A stretch of DNA of 64,000 nucleotides from the NCBI GenBank assembly GCA_902612325.1, contig CACMDB010000001.1, forward strand, positions 62,001 to 126,000. The letters are read 5' to 3'. Source of the DNA: an uncultured Pelagibacteraceae bacterium (GTDB lineage: Bacteria > Pseudomonadota > Alphaproteobacteria > Pelagibacterales > Pelagibacteraceae). The notes below the pieces were generated by a model. The model was not told the DNA's origin. It ran no database searches and saw only the letters and a program-made list of their open reading frames with translations. This document shows, one piece after another, positions 14,249 to 26,204 of the stretch. How positions within the stretch are numbered: position 1 is the first letter of the stretch; every line of letters starts with the position of its first letter. The translations under genes and the position numbers were made by a program.

Positions 14249-15649
14249 ATGACAGATAAATTTCAAGCAGTAGTAATTGGCGGAGGACCTGGAGGTTATG
14301 TTTGTGCAATAAGATTGGCACAATTAGGCCTTAAAACTGCATGTATAGAGTCTAGGGGTTCACTGGGTGGTACTTGTTTGAATGTTGGATGCATACCTTC
14401 TAAAAGTTTATTAAATTTATCTGAGGAGTTTCATAATGCACAAAGTCTATCAAATAAAGGAATTGAAATTGGTGAGGTAAAATTAAACTTGTCAAAAATG
14501 ATGAAGAATAAGGATAAAGCAGTTATGATTTTGACCAAAGGAGTAGAATTCCTTCTTAAAAAAAATAAAGTCACATATTTTAAAGGTACCGGAAGTTTCA
14601 AATCTAAAAATGATATTGTAATCAAAGATAACGATAATAAAGAGACAATTATACAAACTGAAAATACTATAATTGCTACTGGTTCAGTTCCAGTATCATT
14701 ACCAGGCATTGAAATTGATGAAAAAGTAATTGTTTCATCCACTGGAGCACTTAAATTAGAACAAGTCCCCAAAAAAATGGTCGTAGTTGGTGGAGGATAC
14801 ATAGGTTTAGAGATGGGATCTGTATGGTCTAGACTTGGTTCAGAAGTCCATGTAGTCGAATTTCTAGATCATATCACACCAGGTATGGATAAAGAGATTT
14901 CAAGTGAGTTTATGAAAATTCTAAAAAAACAAGGTATCAATTTTCATATGCAGCATAAAGTAGAAAAAATTAAAAAGAATAACAACAATGCAATTGTTTC
15001 AACTTTAAACGAAAATGGTACCAAAAAAGATTTTGAATGTGATGTAGTATTAATATCTGTTGGTCGAAAGCCGAATACAGAGGGACTAAATCTTCAAAAA
15101 ATTGGAGTGGAATTAGATGAAAAAAAAAGAATAAAAACAGACAAAAATTTTAAAACTAATCAAAATAATATTTATGCGATAGGAGATGTAATAAGTGGTC
15201 CCATGTTAGCTCATAAAGCTGAAGATGAGGGAATTGCAGTTGCAGAAAATATAGCAGGGCAATCAGGTCATGTTAACTATGATACTATTCCTGGTGTGAT
15301 TTATACAAGTCCAGAAGTTGCCTCTATTGGAAAAACAGAGGAACAATTAAAAGAGCTGAAAATAAATTATAAAATTGGAAAATTTTCATTTATGGCTAAC
15401 TCTAGAGCAAAAGCCATTGATGACACCGAAGGTTTTGTAAAAATTCTTGCTGATGAAAAAACTGATCAAGTATTGGGAGCACACTTAATAGGTCCACACG
15501 CTGGAGAATTAATTGCTGAGATTGGAATTGCGATGGAGTTTGGAGCAAGTTCAGAAGATATAGCGCGTACATGTCATGCTCATCCTACTTTTTCAGAAGC
15601 AGTAAAAGAAGCAGCTTTATCAGTAGAGAAAAGAGCTATACACTCTTAA
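14249..15649 (+). CDS. lpd: dihydrolipoyl dehydrogenase
   Basis: E3 flavoprotein that reoxidises dihydrolipoate with NAD. The 466-residue protein has the FAD motif GGGPGGYVCA, the redox-active disulfide Cys43/Cys48 in GGTCLNVGCIPSK, a second dinucleotide motif (GGGYIGLEMGSVW), and the C-terminal catalytic HAHPTFSEA motif. It directly follows sucB and most likely serves that complex. It may also serve pyruvate dehydrogenase or glycine cleavage if no other copy exists in the genome, which this window cannot show. It is the last gene of the TCA run. Confidence 0.96.
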   Translation: MTDKFQAVVIGGGPGGYVCAIRLAQLGLKTACIESRGSLGGTCLNVGCIPSKSLLNLSEEFHNAQSLSNKGIEIGEVKLNLSKMMKNKDKAVMILTKGVEFLLKKNKVTYFKGTGSFKSKNDIVIKDNDNKETIIQTENTIIATGSVPVSLPGIEIDEKVIVSSTGALKLEQVPKKMVVVGGGYIGLEMGSVWSRLGSEVHVVEFLDHITPGMDKEISSEFMKILKKQGINFHMQHKVEKIKKNNNNAIVSTLNENGTKKDFECDVVLISVGRKPNTEGLNLQKIGVELDEKKRIKTDKNFKTNQNNIYAIGDVISGPMLAHKAEDEGIAVAENIAGQSGHVNYDTIPGVIYTSPEVASIGKTEEQLKELKINYKIGKFSFMANSRAKAIDDTEGFVKILADEKTDQVLGAHLIGPHAGELIAEIGIAMEFGASSEDIARTCHAHPTFSEAVKEAALSVEKRAIHS

Positions 15650-15674
15650 TTGGTAAATTTTTGGTAAAAAAATA

Positions 15675-17342
15675 ATGAAAAAAGCTAGGGTAGGTATAAT
15701 TGTTGATAACCTAAACTCATCGAAACAAATTTTTGACTTTATTACGGCGTCACAAAAATCAAATAATTATGAAGTAAGCCATATTATAATTCAAAAAGTT
15801 AGTTCAAAAAAAAATCAAAATTTTTTAGAAAAATCATCAGAGTATATAAAAAGAAGAGGTTTTAAAAAATTTGTATCTGCTGCTGGATTTAAAATGTTGA
15901 CCATATTAGAGTCAATGATTTTAAAGAGATTTAAAGTTTTTTCAGATTTCTTTGATGAGTATTCTCTTAAAGAATTTAATATTGAATCAATTGAAGTTGA
16001 ACCAGAAATATCAGAAAATGGTCTTTTTTATACTTATACTGAAATTGATTTACAAAAAATTAGATCACTAAATTTAAATCTTTTAATACGTGGTGGATCT
16101 GGAATTTTAAAAGGAGAAATTTTAGAACTTTGCAAAAATGGCATAATTTCATTTCATCATGGTGATAATGATTTTTATCGTGGTGGACCGCCGGGATTTT
16201 GGGAAATAATCAATAAAGAAACAAGAACCGGATTTATAATACAAAGACTTGGAAATGAGCTTGATAATGGTGAAGTATTATTTAAAGGTTATTTTACTAC
16301 TCATTGGATTTATACAATAAATTTAATTAATCTCTTGGAAAAATCTAATATTTTTCTTCATCACATAGTGGATGAAATAACATCACATAACCCTAAGGAA
16401 AGACTTAAATTTGACAAAAAAACTACAGGGAAAATTTATTCAATACCTTCACTTTATATTTTATTATCCTATTTATTTTCTACTTTAAAAAAAATTTTAA
16501 TTAAGATTTTAAATAAAAATTTTTTAAATAATTACAAATGGAATATTGCCTATAAATTTACGAATGAATGGCAGGGTGTAAATCTTCACCAAGCAAAAAT
16601 AATACCTAATCCTCCAAGCCGATACCTTGCAGACCCTTTTATTATCAAAAAAGGAGATAATCACTATTGTTTTGTTGAGGATTATAATTGTAAGACCAAT
16701 AAGGGTTGTATTTCTGTTTACGAAATTAATAATAATTCATTCAAAGAACTGGGGGTAGTGCTAGAAGAAAATTTTCATCTTTCTTATCCATTTTTATTTT
16801 ATCACGAAAAAGAATTGTATATGTGTCCAGAAACACATGAGGCCAAAGATATAAGATTGTATAAATGTGTCGATTTTCCTCTAAAGTGGAAATTTGCTAA
16901 AACTCTAATAAAAAATGTTTCAGCAGTAGATACTAATATTTTTTATAAAGATAAAAAATGGTGGTTGCTTACTACTTTATCAAATAGTTCTTTATTAGAT
17001 CATAACTCTCAATTACACGTTTTTAGCTGTGAAAATATTCTTTCTGATGATTGGAAGCCTCATAAAAAAAATCCAGTAATATTTGATCCTTTTTTTGCAA
17101 GAAATGCTGGATTAATAATTGAAGATAATAATTTTTATAGAGTTTATCAAAAACCGGGTTTCAATAGATATGGCGAATCATTGGGGGTAGCAAAAATTGA
17201 AGAATTAAATGAAGATAATTATAAAGAACAGAGTAAATTTGAAGTTTCACCTAATTTTTTAAAAGATATTGAAGGCACGCATACATACAATTTTTCTAAT
17301 GGTCTTTTAGTTTTAGACTTTTTAAAAACTTCAAAAAAATAA
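15675..17342 (+). CDS. two-domain protein: formyltransferase-like N-terminus plus beta-propeller-like C-terminus
   Basis: A 555-residue protein of unknown substrate. Residues about 1-215 look like the formyl-transferase fold of Fmt/PurN. The GIISFHHGDNDFYRGGPPGF stretch (about 154-173) matches the Fmt active-site loop, and LDNGEVL (near 195) supplies the catalytic Asp. Where Fmt has Asn-x-His this protein has Ser-x-His, so normal formyl transfer is uncertain. Residues about 225-285 are a basic, hydrophobic linker. Residues about 297-550 contain repeated short blades (RYLADPFII, HYCFVEDY, LSYPFLFYHEKELYMCPET) like GH43 or glucosamine-inositolphosphorylceramide-transferase N-terminal domains. 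No signal peptide is seen. It lies alone between lpd and priA, 25 bases after lpd. A role in surface-sugar modification is the likeliest guess, not a demonstrated one. Confidence 0.7.
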   Translation: MKKARVGIIVDNLNSSKQIFDFITASQKSNNYEVSHIIIQKVSSKKNQNFLEKSSEYIKRRGFKKFVSAAGFKMLTILESMILKRFKVFSDFFDEYSLKEFNIESIEVEPEISENGLFYTYTEIDLQKIRSLNLNLLIRGGSGILKGEILELCKNGIISFHHGDNDFYRGGPPGFWEIINKETRTGFIIQRLGNELDNGEVLFKGYFTTHWIYTINLINLLEKSNIFLHHIVDEITSHNPKERLKFDKKTTGKIYSIPSLYILLSYLFSTLKKILIKILNKNFLNNYKWNIAYKFTNEWQGVNLHQAKIIPNPPSRYLADPFIIKKGDNHYCFVEDYNCKTNKGCISVYEINNNSFKELGVVLEENFHLSYPFLFYHEKELYMCPETHEAKDIRLYKCVDFPLKWKFAKTLIKNVSAVDTNIFYKDKKWWLLTTLSNSSLLDHNSQLHVFSCENILSDDWKPHKKNPVIFDPFFARNAGLIIEDNNFYRVYQKPGFNRYGESLGVAKIEELNEDNYKEQSKFEVSPNFLKDIEGTHTYNFSNGLLVLDFLKTSKK

Positions 17343-17383
17343 AACTAAATAATAAATATTTATAAGTTGTTATATAATAAACT

Positions 17384-19339
17384 ATGCAATTTCCGATTCT
17401 TTTGCCTAATATTTTTAATTATCCTTTTACATATGAAAGTAACTTAAATTTAAGTGTAGGAGATTTTGTAGAGGTACCATTTGGTACTTCAAAAAAGATT
17501 GGCGTTGTATGGAATGAATTTGAAAAAAAAAACGAAAAAAATTTTAAGATAAAAAGAATAATTAAGAAATTAGACATTCCAAAACTAAATATAAAAACTT
17601 TAAATTTCTTAAACTGGTTTTCAGAATACAATCTTATATCTAAGGGTATGGCTTTAAAAATGACTTTGTTAAGTGGCAAACCTATTGGGAAATTTGAAGA
17701 TAAATTTTATAAAGAATTTCAAATTGAAAAAAAAAAAAATTTATATCGGCTAACAAAGGATCAGAAAGTCTCTCTAAATGAAATTAATAACTCAAATCAA
17801 AATTTTAATGTTCATGTGTTGCAAGGTACTACTGGATCTGGAAAAACAATAGTTTATTTTGAAGCGTTAAAAGTTATTTTAAAAAAAGGTTATCAAGGTT
17901 TAATTATGTTACCAGAGATTGGTTTAACCAACCAATTTGAAAAAAAATTTTTAGAATTTTTTGGAATAGAGCCGGCAATCTGGCATTCTGGTATTTCAAA
18001 AAAAAATAAAGAAATAATTTGGAGCGGTATAGTAACAGGAAAAATAAAAGTCGTTATTGGTGCTAGATCTGCACTTTTTTTACCATTTAAAAAATTAGGA
18101 TTAATAATCGTTGATGAGGAACACGATCAATCATACAAACAAGATGAAGGTGTAATTTATAATGCACGTGATATGGCAATTTCAAGGGCATCTTTTGAGA
18201 ATATACCCGTAAATTTAATAACAGCTATTCCATCAGTTGAGACTTTTCAGAATATAAAAAAAAAAAAATATAAATTATCAAAGCTAGAAAATAGATATCA
18301 AAACGCATCTCTGCCTAACTATGAAATAATTGATTTAAATAATGCTAAGATGGAAAAACAATCTTGGATATCAAATGAAATTATTGAAAAAGTAAATATT
18401 CATTTAAAAAAAAAAGATCAAATTTTATTTTTTTTAAATAGAAGAGGATTTTCACCTAATGTGCTATGTAAAAAATGTTATGATACATTTTCATGTCCAA
18501 ATTGTTCTATAAATTTAGTTTACCATAAGATAAAGGGAAATTTATTATGTCATTATTGTGGATACAAAACCTATTTAGAAAGAAATTGTAAAAAAGATGG
18601 AAAATGTGACTTTATATTTAGTGGTCCAGGTGTAGAGAGAATTTCTGAGGAAGTAAAAAAAAAATTCCCTAACAAAATAGTAGAAATTTTTTCTAGTGAC
18701 ACTATGAATAAAAAAAGTTCAAAAGATAAGTTAGAAAAAATTACAAATAATGAAATTGAAATTTTAGTTGGCACTCAATTGATTTCAAAGGGGTTTCATT
18801 TTCCAAATTTAAATTGCATTGTAGTAATAGATATTGATTTATCATCTAATGGTCATGATTTAAGAAGTGCAGAAAAAAATTTACAACTCTATCACCAATT
18901 ATCGGGCAGAGCGGGTAGAACTGGAAAATCAGCCACAATCTATTTTCAATCTTATAATATAAATAACAATATGATTTCGGATATTACTAATAAAAATCCT
19001 GAAAATTTTCTGGAAAAGGAAATTAGAATTAGAAAAATAAATAATCTTCCTCCATTTCAAAGATTTATTTCTTTAATTTTGACTGGTGATAATGAAAATA
19101 AATTAGAAAAAGAGGCCTTAAGATTTAAATTTTTTTTAGAAAATAAGATTAGTGGAAAAATATTAGGTCCAGTGAATGCACCAATATTTAGATTGAAGAG
19201 AAAATATCGTGTTAGGCTTTTAATAAGAGGGCTTAAAACATTAAAGTTACAGAATTCATTAGCAAAGTTAATACCTAAATATAAATTTACCTCAGGAATA
19301 AAACTTTCAGTTGATGTTGATCCAATAAGCTTCAATTAA
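17384..19339 (+). CDS. priA: primosomal protein N' (replication restart helicase PriA)
   Basis: Superfamily 2 helicase that reloads the replisome at stalled forks. The 651-residue protein has an N-terminal DNA-binding domain (about 1-110), Walker A GTTGSGKT near residue 150, and the DEEHDQSYKQ motif II near 246. Zinc-binding Cys pairs lie at about 363-400 (CKKC, CPNC, CHYC, then a Cys-containing stretch), and motif VI is SGRAGRTGKS near 507. It is somewhat shorter than E. coli PriA (about 730 residues), in line with a compact genome. The N-terminus MQFPILLPNIFNYPFTY fits the family. ATG is 41 bases after the preceding stop. Confidence 0.93.
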   Translation: MQFPILLPNIFNYPFTYESNLNLSVGDFVEVPFGTSKKIGVVWNEFEKKNEKNFKIKRIIKKLDIPKLNIKTLNFLNWFSEYNLISKGMALKMTLLSGKPIGKFEDKFYKEFQIEKKKNLYRLTKDQKVSLNEINNSNQNFNVHVLQGTTGSGKTIVYFEALKVILKKGYQGLIMLPEIGLTNQFEKKFLEFFGIEPAIWHSGISKKNKEIIWSGIVTGKIKVVIGARSALFLPFKKLGLIIVDEEHDQSYKQDEGVIYNARDMAISRASFENIPVNLITAIPSVETFQNIKKKKYKLSKLENRYQNASLPNYEIIDLNNAKMEKQSWISNEIIEKVNIHLKKKDQILFFLNRRGFSPNVLCKKCYDTFSCPNCSINLVYHKIKGNLLCHYCGYKTYLERNCKKDGKCDFIFSGPGVERISEEVKKKFPNKIVEIFSSDTMNKKSSKDKLEKITNNEIEILVGTQLISKGFHFPNLNCIVVIDIDLSSNGHDLRSAEKNLQLYHQLSGRAGRTGKSATIYFQSYNINNNMISDITNKNPENFLEKEIRIRKINNLPPFQRFISLILTGDNENKLEKEALRFKFFLENKISGKILGPVNAPIFRLKRKYRVRLLIRGLKTLKLQNSLAKLIPKYKFTSGIKLSVDVDPISFN

Positions 19340-19448
19340 TCCAAAAAAAATGCTTTTTTTGACAAACGTGTTACTTGAAGACCAGTTGGTCATATGTTAA
19401 TTAACTCGAGAATTATTAATAAATCTTCAATATTTAATAGGTATAAAT
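19340..19448 (+). promoter_or_regulatory. leader region of the atp operon with an inverted repeat
   Basis: This 109-base gap separates priA from atpH, so a promoter for the ATP synthase operon is expected here. A perfect TTGACA lies at 19359-19364, but no good -10 sits 16-18 bases downstream. The run of 8 A, TGC and 7 T at 19343-19360 can fold into an A/T-only hairpin, weak as a terminator for priA. A perfect inverted repeat GACCA-GT-TGGTC occupies 19380-19391. I can point to these parts but cannot place the transcription start. Confidence 0.35.
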
Positions 19449-20006
19449 TTGAGTAAAAATAAAGAATTTTCCAGCACTTCAGCTAGTAGATATTCTTTAG
19501 CTTTATACGAGCTTGCCGAAGAGGCAAATTTACTTCCACAAATCGAGGAAAATTCTTTGGCATATTTACATTTAATCGATCAAAGTAAAGAATTTAATAG
19601 TTTTTTAAAAGACCCCACTTTAAGTCAAAATATTCTAACAGATATTAATAATAGGATTTCTAATAACTTTAAATTAGAAAATTTATTTAAAAATTTTTTA
19701 AATTTTTTAATTTTAAAAAGAAGATATTTTTATACTGAAAAAATTCTAAAAAGTTTTATTGAAATATGTTCAGAGAAAAGAGGTGAGTTGAAAGCTGAAA
19801 TTAAATCTGCAAAATCCTTAACTCAAGATGAGATTAAAAAAATTACAGATGAGTTATCTAACAATTTTAAATCAAAGATTAAATTGAATTATAAACAAGA
19901 TGAAAGTTTAATTGGAGGTTTGATTGTGCAAGTTGGAAGTACTATGATTGATACTTCTATAAAAAGTAAATTACAACAAATTGAAAATAGAATGATAGAG
20001 GCATAA
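19449..20006 (+). CDS. atpH: F1F0 ATP synthase delta subunit
   Basis: Peripheral-stalk subunit linking F1 to the membrane b subunits. The 185-residue protein has the OSCP/delta pattern: an N-terminal helical bundle starting [16 protein letters not shown] and a C-terminal [22 protein letters not shown] motif. No ATG is available before the conserved N-terminus, so the TTG at 19449 is the likely start, an uncommon initiator here. It is the first gene of the alphaproteobacterial F1 operon and is separated from atpA by one base. Confidence 0.94.
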   Translation: MSKNKEFSSTSASRYSLALYELAEEANLLPQIEENSLAYLHLIDQSKEFNSFLKDPTLSQNILTDINNRISNNFKLENLFKNFLNFLILKRRYFYTEKILKSFIEICSEKRGELKAEIKSAKSLTQDEIKKITDELSNNFKSKIKLNYKQDESLIGGLIVQVGSTMIDTSIKSKLQQIENRMIEA

Positions 20007-20007
20007 T

Positions 20008-21543
20008 ATGGATATAAATCCCTCAGAAGTTACAAAGATATTAAAAGAACAAATCAAAAATTTTGGTGAAAAGGCTGAAATTTCTGAGGTTGGTCAAGTT
20101 TTGTCAGTTGGAGATGGTATAGCAAGAATTTATGGCTTAGACAATGTCCAGGCTGGTGAAATGGTAGAATTTTCTGACGGTTCAAAAGGTATGGCTTTAA
20201 ATTTAGAAAGTGAAAATGTAGGTGTTGTAATTTTTGGAGATGATCGAAATATTAAAGAGGGAGATGTAGTAAAAAGAACGGGAAGTATTGTTGATACTCC
20301 TGTCGGAAAAGAATTATTAGGAAGAGTCGTTGATGGATTGGGAAATCCAATTGATGGAAAAGGACCATTAGATAAAAGTGTTAAAAAAAGTAGAGTTGAA
20401 GTTAAGGCTCCTGGTATTATTCCAAGACAGTCTGTAAGTGAACCAATGCAAACAGGTTTAAAATCAATTGATAGTCTAGTTCCAATTGGAAGAGGTCAAC
20501 GAGAATTAATTATTGGAGATCGTCAAACTGGCAAAACTGCAGTCGCAGTTGACACAATCATCAACCAAAAAAAGATTAATGAGTCTGGAGATGAAAAACA
20601 AAAACTTTATTGTATTTATGTTGCGGTTGGTCAAAAAAGATCAACTGTAAGACAAATTCAAAAAACTTTAGAAGAAGCTGGTGCAATGGAATATACAACT
20701 ATAGTAGCAGCAACAGCATCAGACTCAGCTCCACTTCAATTTTTGGCTCCTTACACGGGGTGTGCAATGGGAGAATATTTTAGAGACAATGGCATGCATG
20801 CTCTAATTATTTATGATGATTTATCAAAGCAAGCAGTTGCCTACCGACAAATGTCACTAATCTTAAGAAGACCACCAGGCAGAGAAGCATACCCAGGTGA
20901 TGTATTTTATCTTCATAGTAGATTACTGGAAAGAGCTGCTAAATTAAGTGATGAACATGGTGGAGGTTCATTGACAGCTCTTCCGATCATTGAAACCCAA
21001 GGTGGAGACGTTTCTGCTTACATTCCAACTAACGTAATTTCAATTACTGACGGACAAATTTTTTTAGAAACTGAATTATTTAACCAAGGTATAAGACCAG
21101 CAATTAATGTTGGACTCTCTGTTTCTAGGGTTGGATCAGCAGCGCAAACAAAAGCTATGAAAAAAGTATCAGGATCAATGAAGCTCGAATTGGCACAATA
21201 TAGAGAAATGGCAGCTTTTGCTCAATTTGGATCTGATTTAGATGCCTCAACTCAACAGCTTTTAAATAGAGGATCTAAATTAACTGAGTTATTAAAACAA
21301 AAACAATATTCACCAATGACTGTTGCTGAACAGGTGATATCTGTATTTTGTGGAGTAAAAGGATATTTAGATGATATTGATTTAAAAGATATTGCTGACT
21401 TTGAGAATAGAATTATTGAACGATGTAAATCTGATAAACCAGAGTTAATACAATCTATTTTAAGTTCTGGTAAGTTAGAGGAAGAAACTGAAAAAACTTT
21501 AATTGAAGTAATTACCAATCTTAAGAAAAACTTTAAATCTTAA
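20008..21543 (+). CDS. atpA: F1F0 ATP synthase alpha subunit
   Basis: Non-catalytic nucleotide-binding subunit of the F1 hexamer. The 511-residue protein has the N-terminal [20 protein letters not shown] barrel, Walker [10 protein letters not shown] near residue 170, the alpha signature [17 protein letters not shown], and the Arg-finger region in that same stretch. Length is standard. It is preceded by atpH and followed eight bases later by atpG. Confidence 0.97.
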   Translation: MDINPSEVTKILKEQIKNFGEKAEISEVGQVLSVGDGIARIYGLDNVQAGEMVEFSDGSKGMALNLESENVGVVIFGDDRNIKEGDVVKRTGSIVDTPVGKELLGRVVDGLGNPIDGKGPLDKSVKKSRVEVKAPGIIPRQSVSEPMQTGLKSIDSLVPIGRGQRELIIGDRQTGKTAVAVDTIINQKKINESGDEKQKLYCIYVAVGQKRSTVRQIQKTLEEAGAMEYTTIVAATASDSAPLQFLAPYTGCAMGEYFRDNGMHALIIYDDLSKQAVAYRQMSLILRRPPGREAYPGDVFYLHSRLLERAAKLSDEHGGGSLTALPIIETQGGDVSAYIPTNVISITDGQIFLETELFNQGIRPAINVGLSVSRVGSAAQTKAMKKVSGSMKLELAQYREMAAFAQFGSDLDASTQQLLNRGSKLTELLKQKQYSPMTVAEQVISVFCGVKGYLDDIDLKDIADFENRIIERCKSDKPELIQSILSSGKLEEETEKTLIEVITNLKKNFKS

Positions 21544-21550
21544 TTAATTT

Positions 21551-23846
<2,296 letters not shown>

Positions 23847-23847
<1 letters not shown>

Positions 23848-24239
23848 TGAGTGATGAATTTAAAATAGAAATAGTTAATCCAGAGAAATCCTTTTTATCA
23901 AAAGAGGATGTTAATGAAGTAGTTGTTCCTGCATTTGAAGGAGAAATGGGGATACTAAAAGATCATATTTCTATAATTTCATTTTTAAAACCAGGTATCA
24001 TTACAATTCAAGCAAAATCTGGTGAAGAAAAGTATTATGTTGAGGATGGAATTATCGAATTTAAAAATAATACTTTATCAATTTTAACTAGCTACATTCT
24101 TAATTTAAAAGACATTGAGAAAAATAAACTGCTGGAATTATTAAAAAATGCGGAAGAAGAGTCTAATAAACCAGAAATTAGTGATCAATTGAAATATCTG
24201 GCTGATCAAAAAGTTGAAACTTTAAAGTCTATCAATTAA
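23847..24239 (+). CDS. atpC: F1F0 ATP synthase epsilon subunit
   Basis: Rotor subunit at the foot of gamma, which can also inhibit ATP hydrolysis. The 130-residue protein has the beta-sandwich N-terminal domain (about 1-85, with FEGEMGILKDHISIISFLKPG) and a short two-helix C-terminus. It is the last gene of the operon, and its stop overlaps by eight bases the stop of rppH, which comes from the other strand. No terminator hairpin fits between the two convergent genes. Confidence 0.94.
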
Positions 24240-24708
24240 TTATTATTTTTATTTTTTCTTTAAGTTCTTTATATACATGATATTTGAAATCTACTACTAC
24301 TTCAGTTATTTTATCTAATTCAATCCACTTCCACTCTAAAAATTCTGGTTTATTTGTTTTAATATTTATATCTTCATCTTTGCCCAGGTATCTCATTAAA
24401 AACCATTTTTGTTTTTGTCCCTTATATTTACCTTTCCAAATAATACCTAATAAATTTTTTGGTAGCTCGTAGGTAATTGTGCCTGCTATTTCTGTTACAA
24501 GCTCTACATTTTTGATACTAGTCTCTTCCTCTAATTCTCTATAAGCGGCAGCTAAAAAATCTTCTCCATCATCTACTCCACCTTGTGGCATCTGCCAAAA
24601 ATTTTTTGGATTATCAATTCGTTTTGCTACAAAAACTTTATTCTCCTTGTTAAGGACAACAATTCCCACTCCACTTCTAAGTGGTAAATTTCTAAATTTT
24701 TCTTCCAT
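24232..24708 (-). CDS. rppH: RNA pyrophosphohydrolase (Nudix family)
   Basis: Removes pyrophosphate from the 5' end of mRNAs, starting decay, or acts on dinucleoside polyphosphates. The 158-residue protein begins with the RppH-type LPLRSGVGIVVLNKENKVFVAKR. The Nudix box is at about residues 43-63 (GGVDDGEDFLAAAYRELEEE), with the Arg and Glu metal ligands in place. FWQMPQGG just before it is typical of RppH/IalA. It is the last gene of the minus-strand run that starts at rplU, one base after ctpA, and meets atpC tail to tail. Confidence 0.93.
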   Translation of the reverse strand: MEEKFRNLPLRSGVGIVVLNKENKVFVAKRIDNPKNFWQMPQGGVDDGEDFLAAAYRELEEETSIKNVELVTEIAGTITYELPKNLLGIIWKGKYKGQKQKWFLMRYLGKDEDINIKTNKPEFLEWKWIELDKITEVVVDFKYHVYKELKEKIKIIIN

Positions 24709-24709
24709 A

Positions 24710-25837
24710 TTAGCCTTTGAGAAGTTTGATGGCGTATTCTAACTGATTGTCAGTTTCAGTTTTGATTCTGAAATCATCGTTTTCCTCATCAATTTCTATA
24801 TCTGGAGATACACCAACTTCAGAAATAGATTTTCCGGAAGGAAGATAATATTTAGCTACTGTAAGCCTAATTGCACCATCATTTTTAAGGGGGATGATAG
24901 ATTGCACTGAACCTTTACCATAACTATTTTCACCTAATAAAATTGCTCTTTTGTGATCTTTAAGAGCTCCTGCAACTATTTCTGATGCTGATGCAGATCC
25001 ATAGTTAATAAGAACAATCAAGACTTTTCCATTTGTAAGGTCTCCTTTTTTTGCAAACCATTTTCTATTTTCAGAAGGTTTTCTACTTTTTGTGGATACG
25101 ATCTCTCCATTATCTAAAAAAAAGTCAGAGATTTTTATTGCTTGAGAAAGTAGTCCGCCAGGATTGTTTCTTAAATCTAAAATGTATGACTTAACATCTT
25201 TATTTTTTTCTAATTTTTTAATTTCTCTTTCTATTTGTTTGCCACTATTTTCATTAAACGAGGTTAGTCTTAAGTAACCTATACTTTTTTCTAAAATGTC
25301 AGCTTTAACAGATTGAATTTGTATAATCTCTCTTACAACATTAAATATTAGAGCTTTTCTCTCTCCACGTCTTCGAATTGTGAGTTCAATTCCTGATCCA
25401 ACTGGCCCCCTCATTAAATCGACAGCTTCGCTGAGAGATTTCCCCTGAACTTGAACATCATTAATTTTAACAATATAGTCGCCTGCTTTAATCCCTGCTC
25501 TAGATGCTGGAGTGTCATCTATGGGAGAAATGACTTTTACAACACCTGACTCCATACTTACCTCAATACCAAGACCCCCAAATTCACCACTAGTCTCAGT
25601 CTGCATTTCATTAAATATTTCTGGAGACATGTATGCCGAGTAAGGATCAAGAGATTGTAGAAGACCATTGATTGCAGAGTCCATACTCTCAGATTGATTA
25701 ATTTCATCTACATACTCTTTATTGATTTTTTCAAGCACTTCTCCAAATAAATCAATTTTTTTGTAAATATCATTTTCAGCTGAATTCACTTGCTGAAATA
25801 GAAAACAAAATAAAAATAATGTTAATATTTTTTTCAT
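24710..25837 (-). CDS. ctpA: carboxy-terminal processing peptidase (S41)
   Basis: Periplasmic serine protease that trims or degrades envelope proteins from the C-terminus. The 375-residue protein has an N-terminal signal peptide (about residues 1-20, MKKILTLFLFCFLFQQVNSA). A PDZ domain spans about 85-165 (FGGLGIEVSM onward), and the S41 core has YLRLTSF, DLRNNPGGLL, the Ser in GSASASEI (about 280-287) and the catalytic Lys at about 308 in YGKGSVQ. It is shorter than many CtpA proteins (about 430-450) because the C-terminal tail is brief. The start overlaps the rsfS stop by one base. Confidence 0.94.
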   Translation of the reverse strand: MKKILTLFLFCFLFQQVNSAENDIYKKIDLFGEVLEKINKEYVDEINQSESMDSAINGLLQSLDPYSAYMSPEIFNEMQTETSGEFGGLGIEVSMESGVVKVISPIDDTPASRAGIKAGDYIVKINDVQVQGKSLSEAVDLMRGPVGSGIELTIRRRGERKALIFNVVREIIQIQSVKADILEKSIGYLRLTSFNENSGKQIEREIKKLEKNKDVKSYILDLRNNPGGLLSQAIKISDFFLDNGEIVSTKSRKPSENRKWFAKKGDLTNGKVLIVLINYGSASASEIVAGALKDHKRAILLGENSYGKGSVQSIIPLKNDGAIRLTVAKYYLPSGKSISEVGVSPDIEIDEENDDFRIKTETDNQLEYAIKLLKG

Positions 25838-26187
25838 TAGATAATTAATTTTTCTTTGGGTATTAGCTCAGACCACATTTTTTCAAGTTCATAAAATTTT
25901 CTTTTTTCTGGGTGAAAAATATGAACAATTAAGTCTATACCATCAATTAATTTCCATTCACTACTATCTGCGCCCTCAATTTTTGAATTTTTTATGCCAT
26001 TGTCTTTAAATTTTTCTAAAACTTGCTCAGACAAAGATTGTATGTGCCTAGATGAAGTGCCGCTCGCAATAATCATAAAATCAGCCATAGAACTTTTGTC
26101 TTTGAGATCTATGCTTATTATGTCCTGAGCCTTGTTAATATCCAATGTTTTGATGATAGAATTTTTTAAATCTGAAATTTTATCCAT
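25837..26187 (-). CDS. rsfS: ribosome silencing factor RsfS
   Basis: Binds ribosomal protein L14 and blocks subunit joining when nutrients are scarce. The 116-residue protein has the RsfS/Iojap pattern: SSMADFMIIASGTSSRHIQ, then SEWKLIDGIDLIVHIFHPEKRKFYELEKMW. Length and the final aromatic-rich motif are standard. It lies between nadD and ctpA, a common neighbourhood (nadD-rsfS) in alphaproteobacteria. Confidence 0.95.
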   Translation of the reverse strand: MDKISDLKNSIIKTLDINKAQDIISIDLKDKSSMADFMIIASGTSSRHIQSLSEQVLEKFKDNGIKNSKIEGADSSEWKLIDGIDLIVHIFHPEKRKFYELEKMWSELIPKEKLII

Positions 26188-26204
26188 TAATTAATTTTAG
26201 ACTA

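Noticed and set aside
15675-16320. Calling the gene after lpd methionyl-tRNA formyltransferase (fmt)
   Set aside because: Only the catalytic loop resembles Fmt. The usual N-terminus, the Asn-x-His motif and the Fmt C-terminal domain are absent, and the rest of the protein is propeller-like.
17371-17383. TATAAT at 17373-17378 as the priA promoter
   Set aside because: It lies six bases from the ATG, so transcription would start at or after the start codon; no -35 box is present.
19343-19360. Rho-independent terminator after priA
   Set aside because: The hairpin is made of A/T pairs only, so it would be too weak; runs like this are common in this AT-rich sequence.
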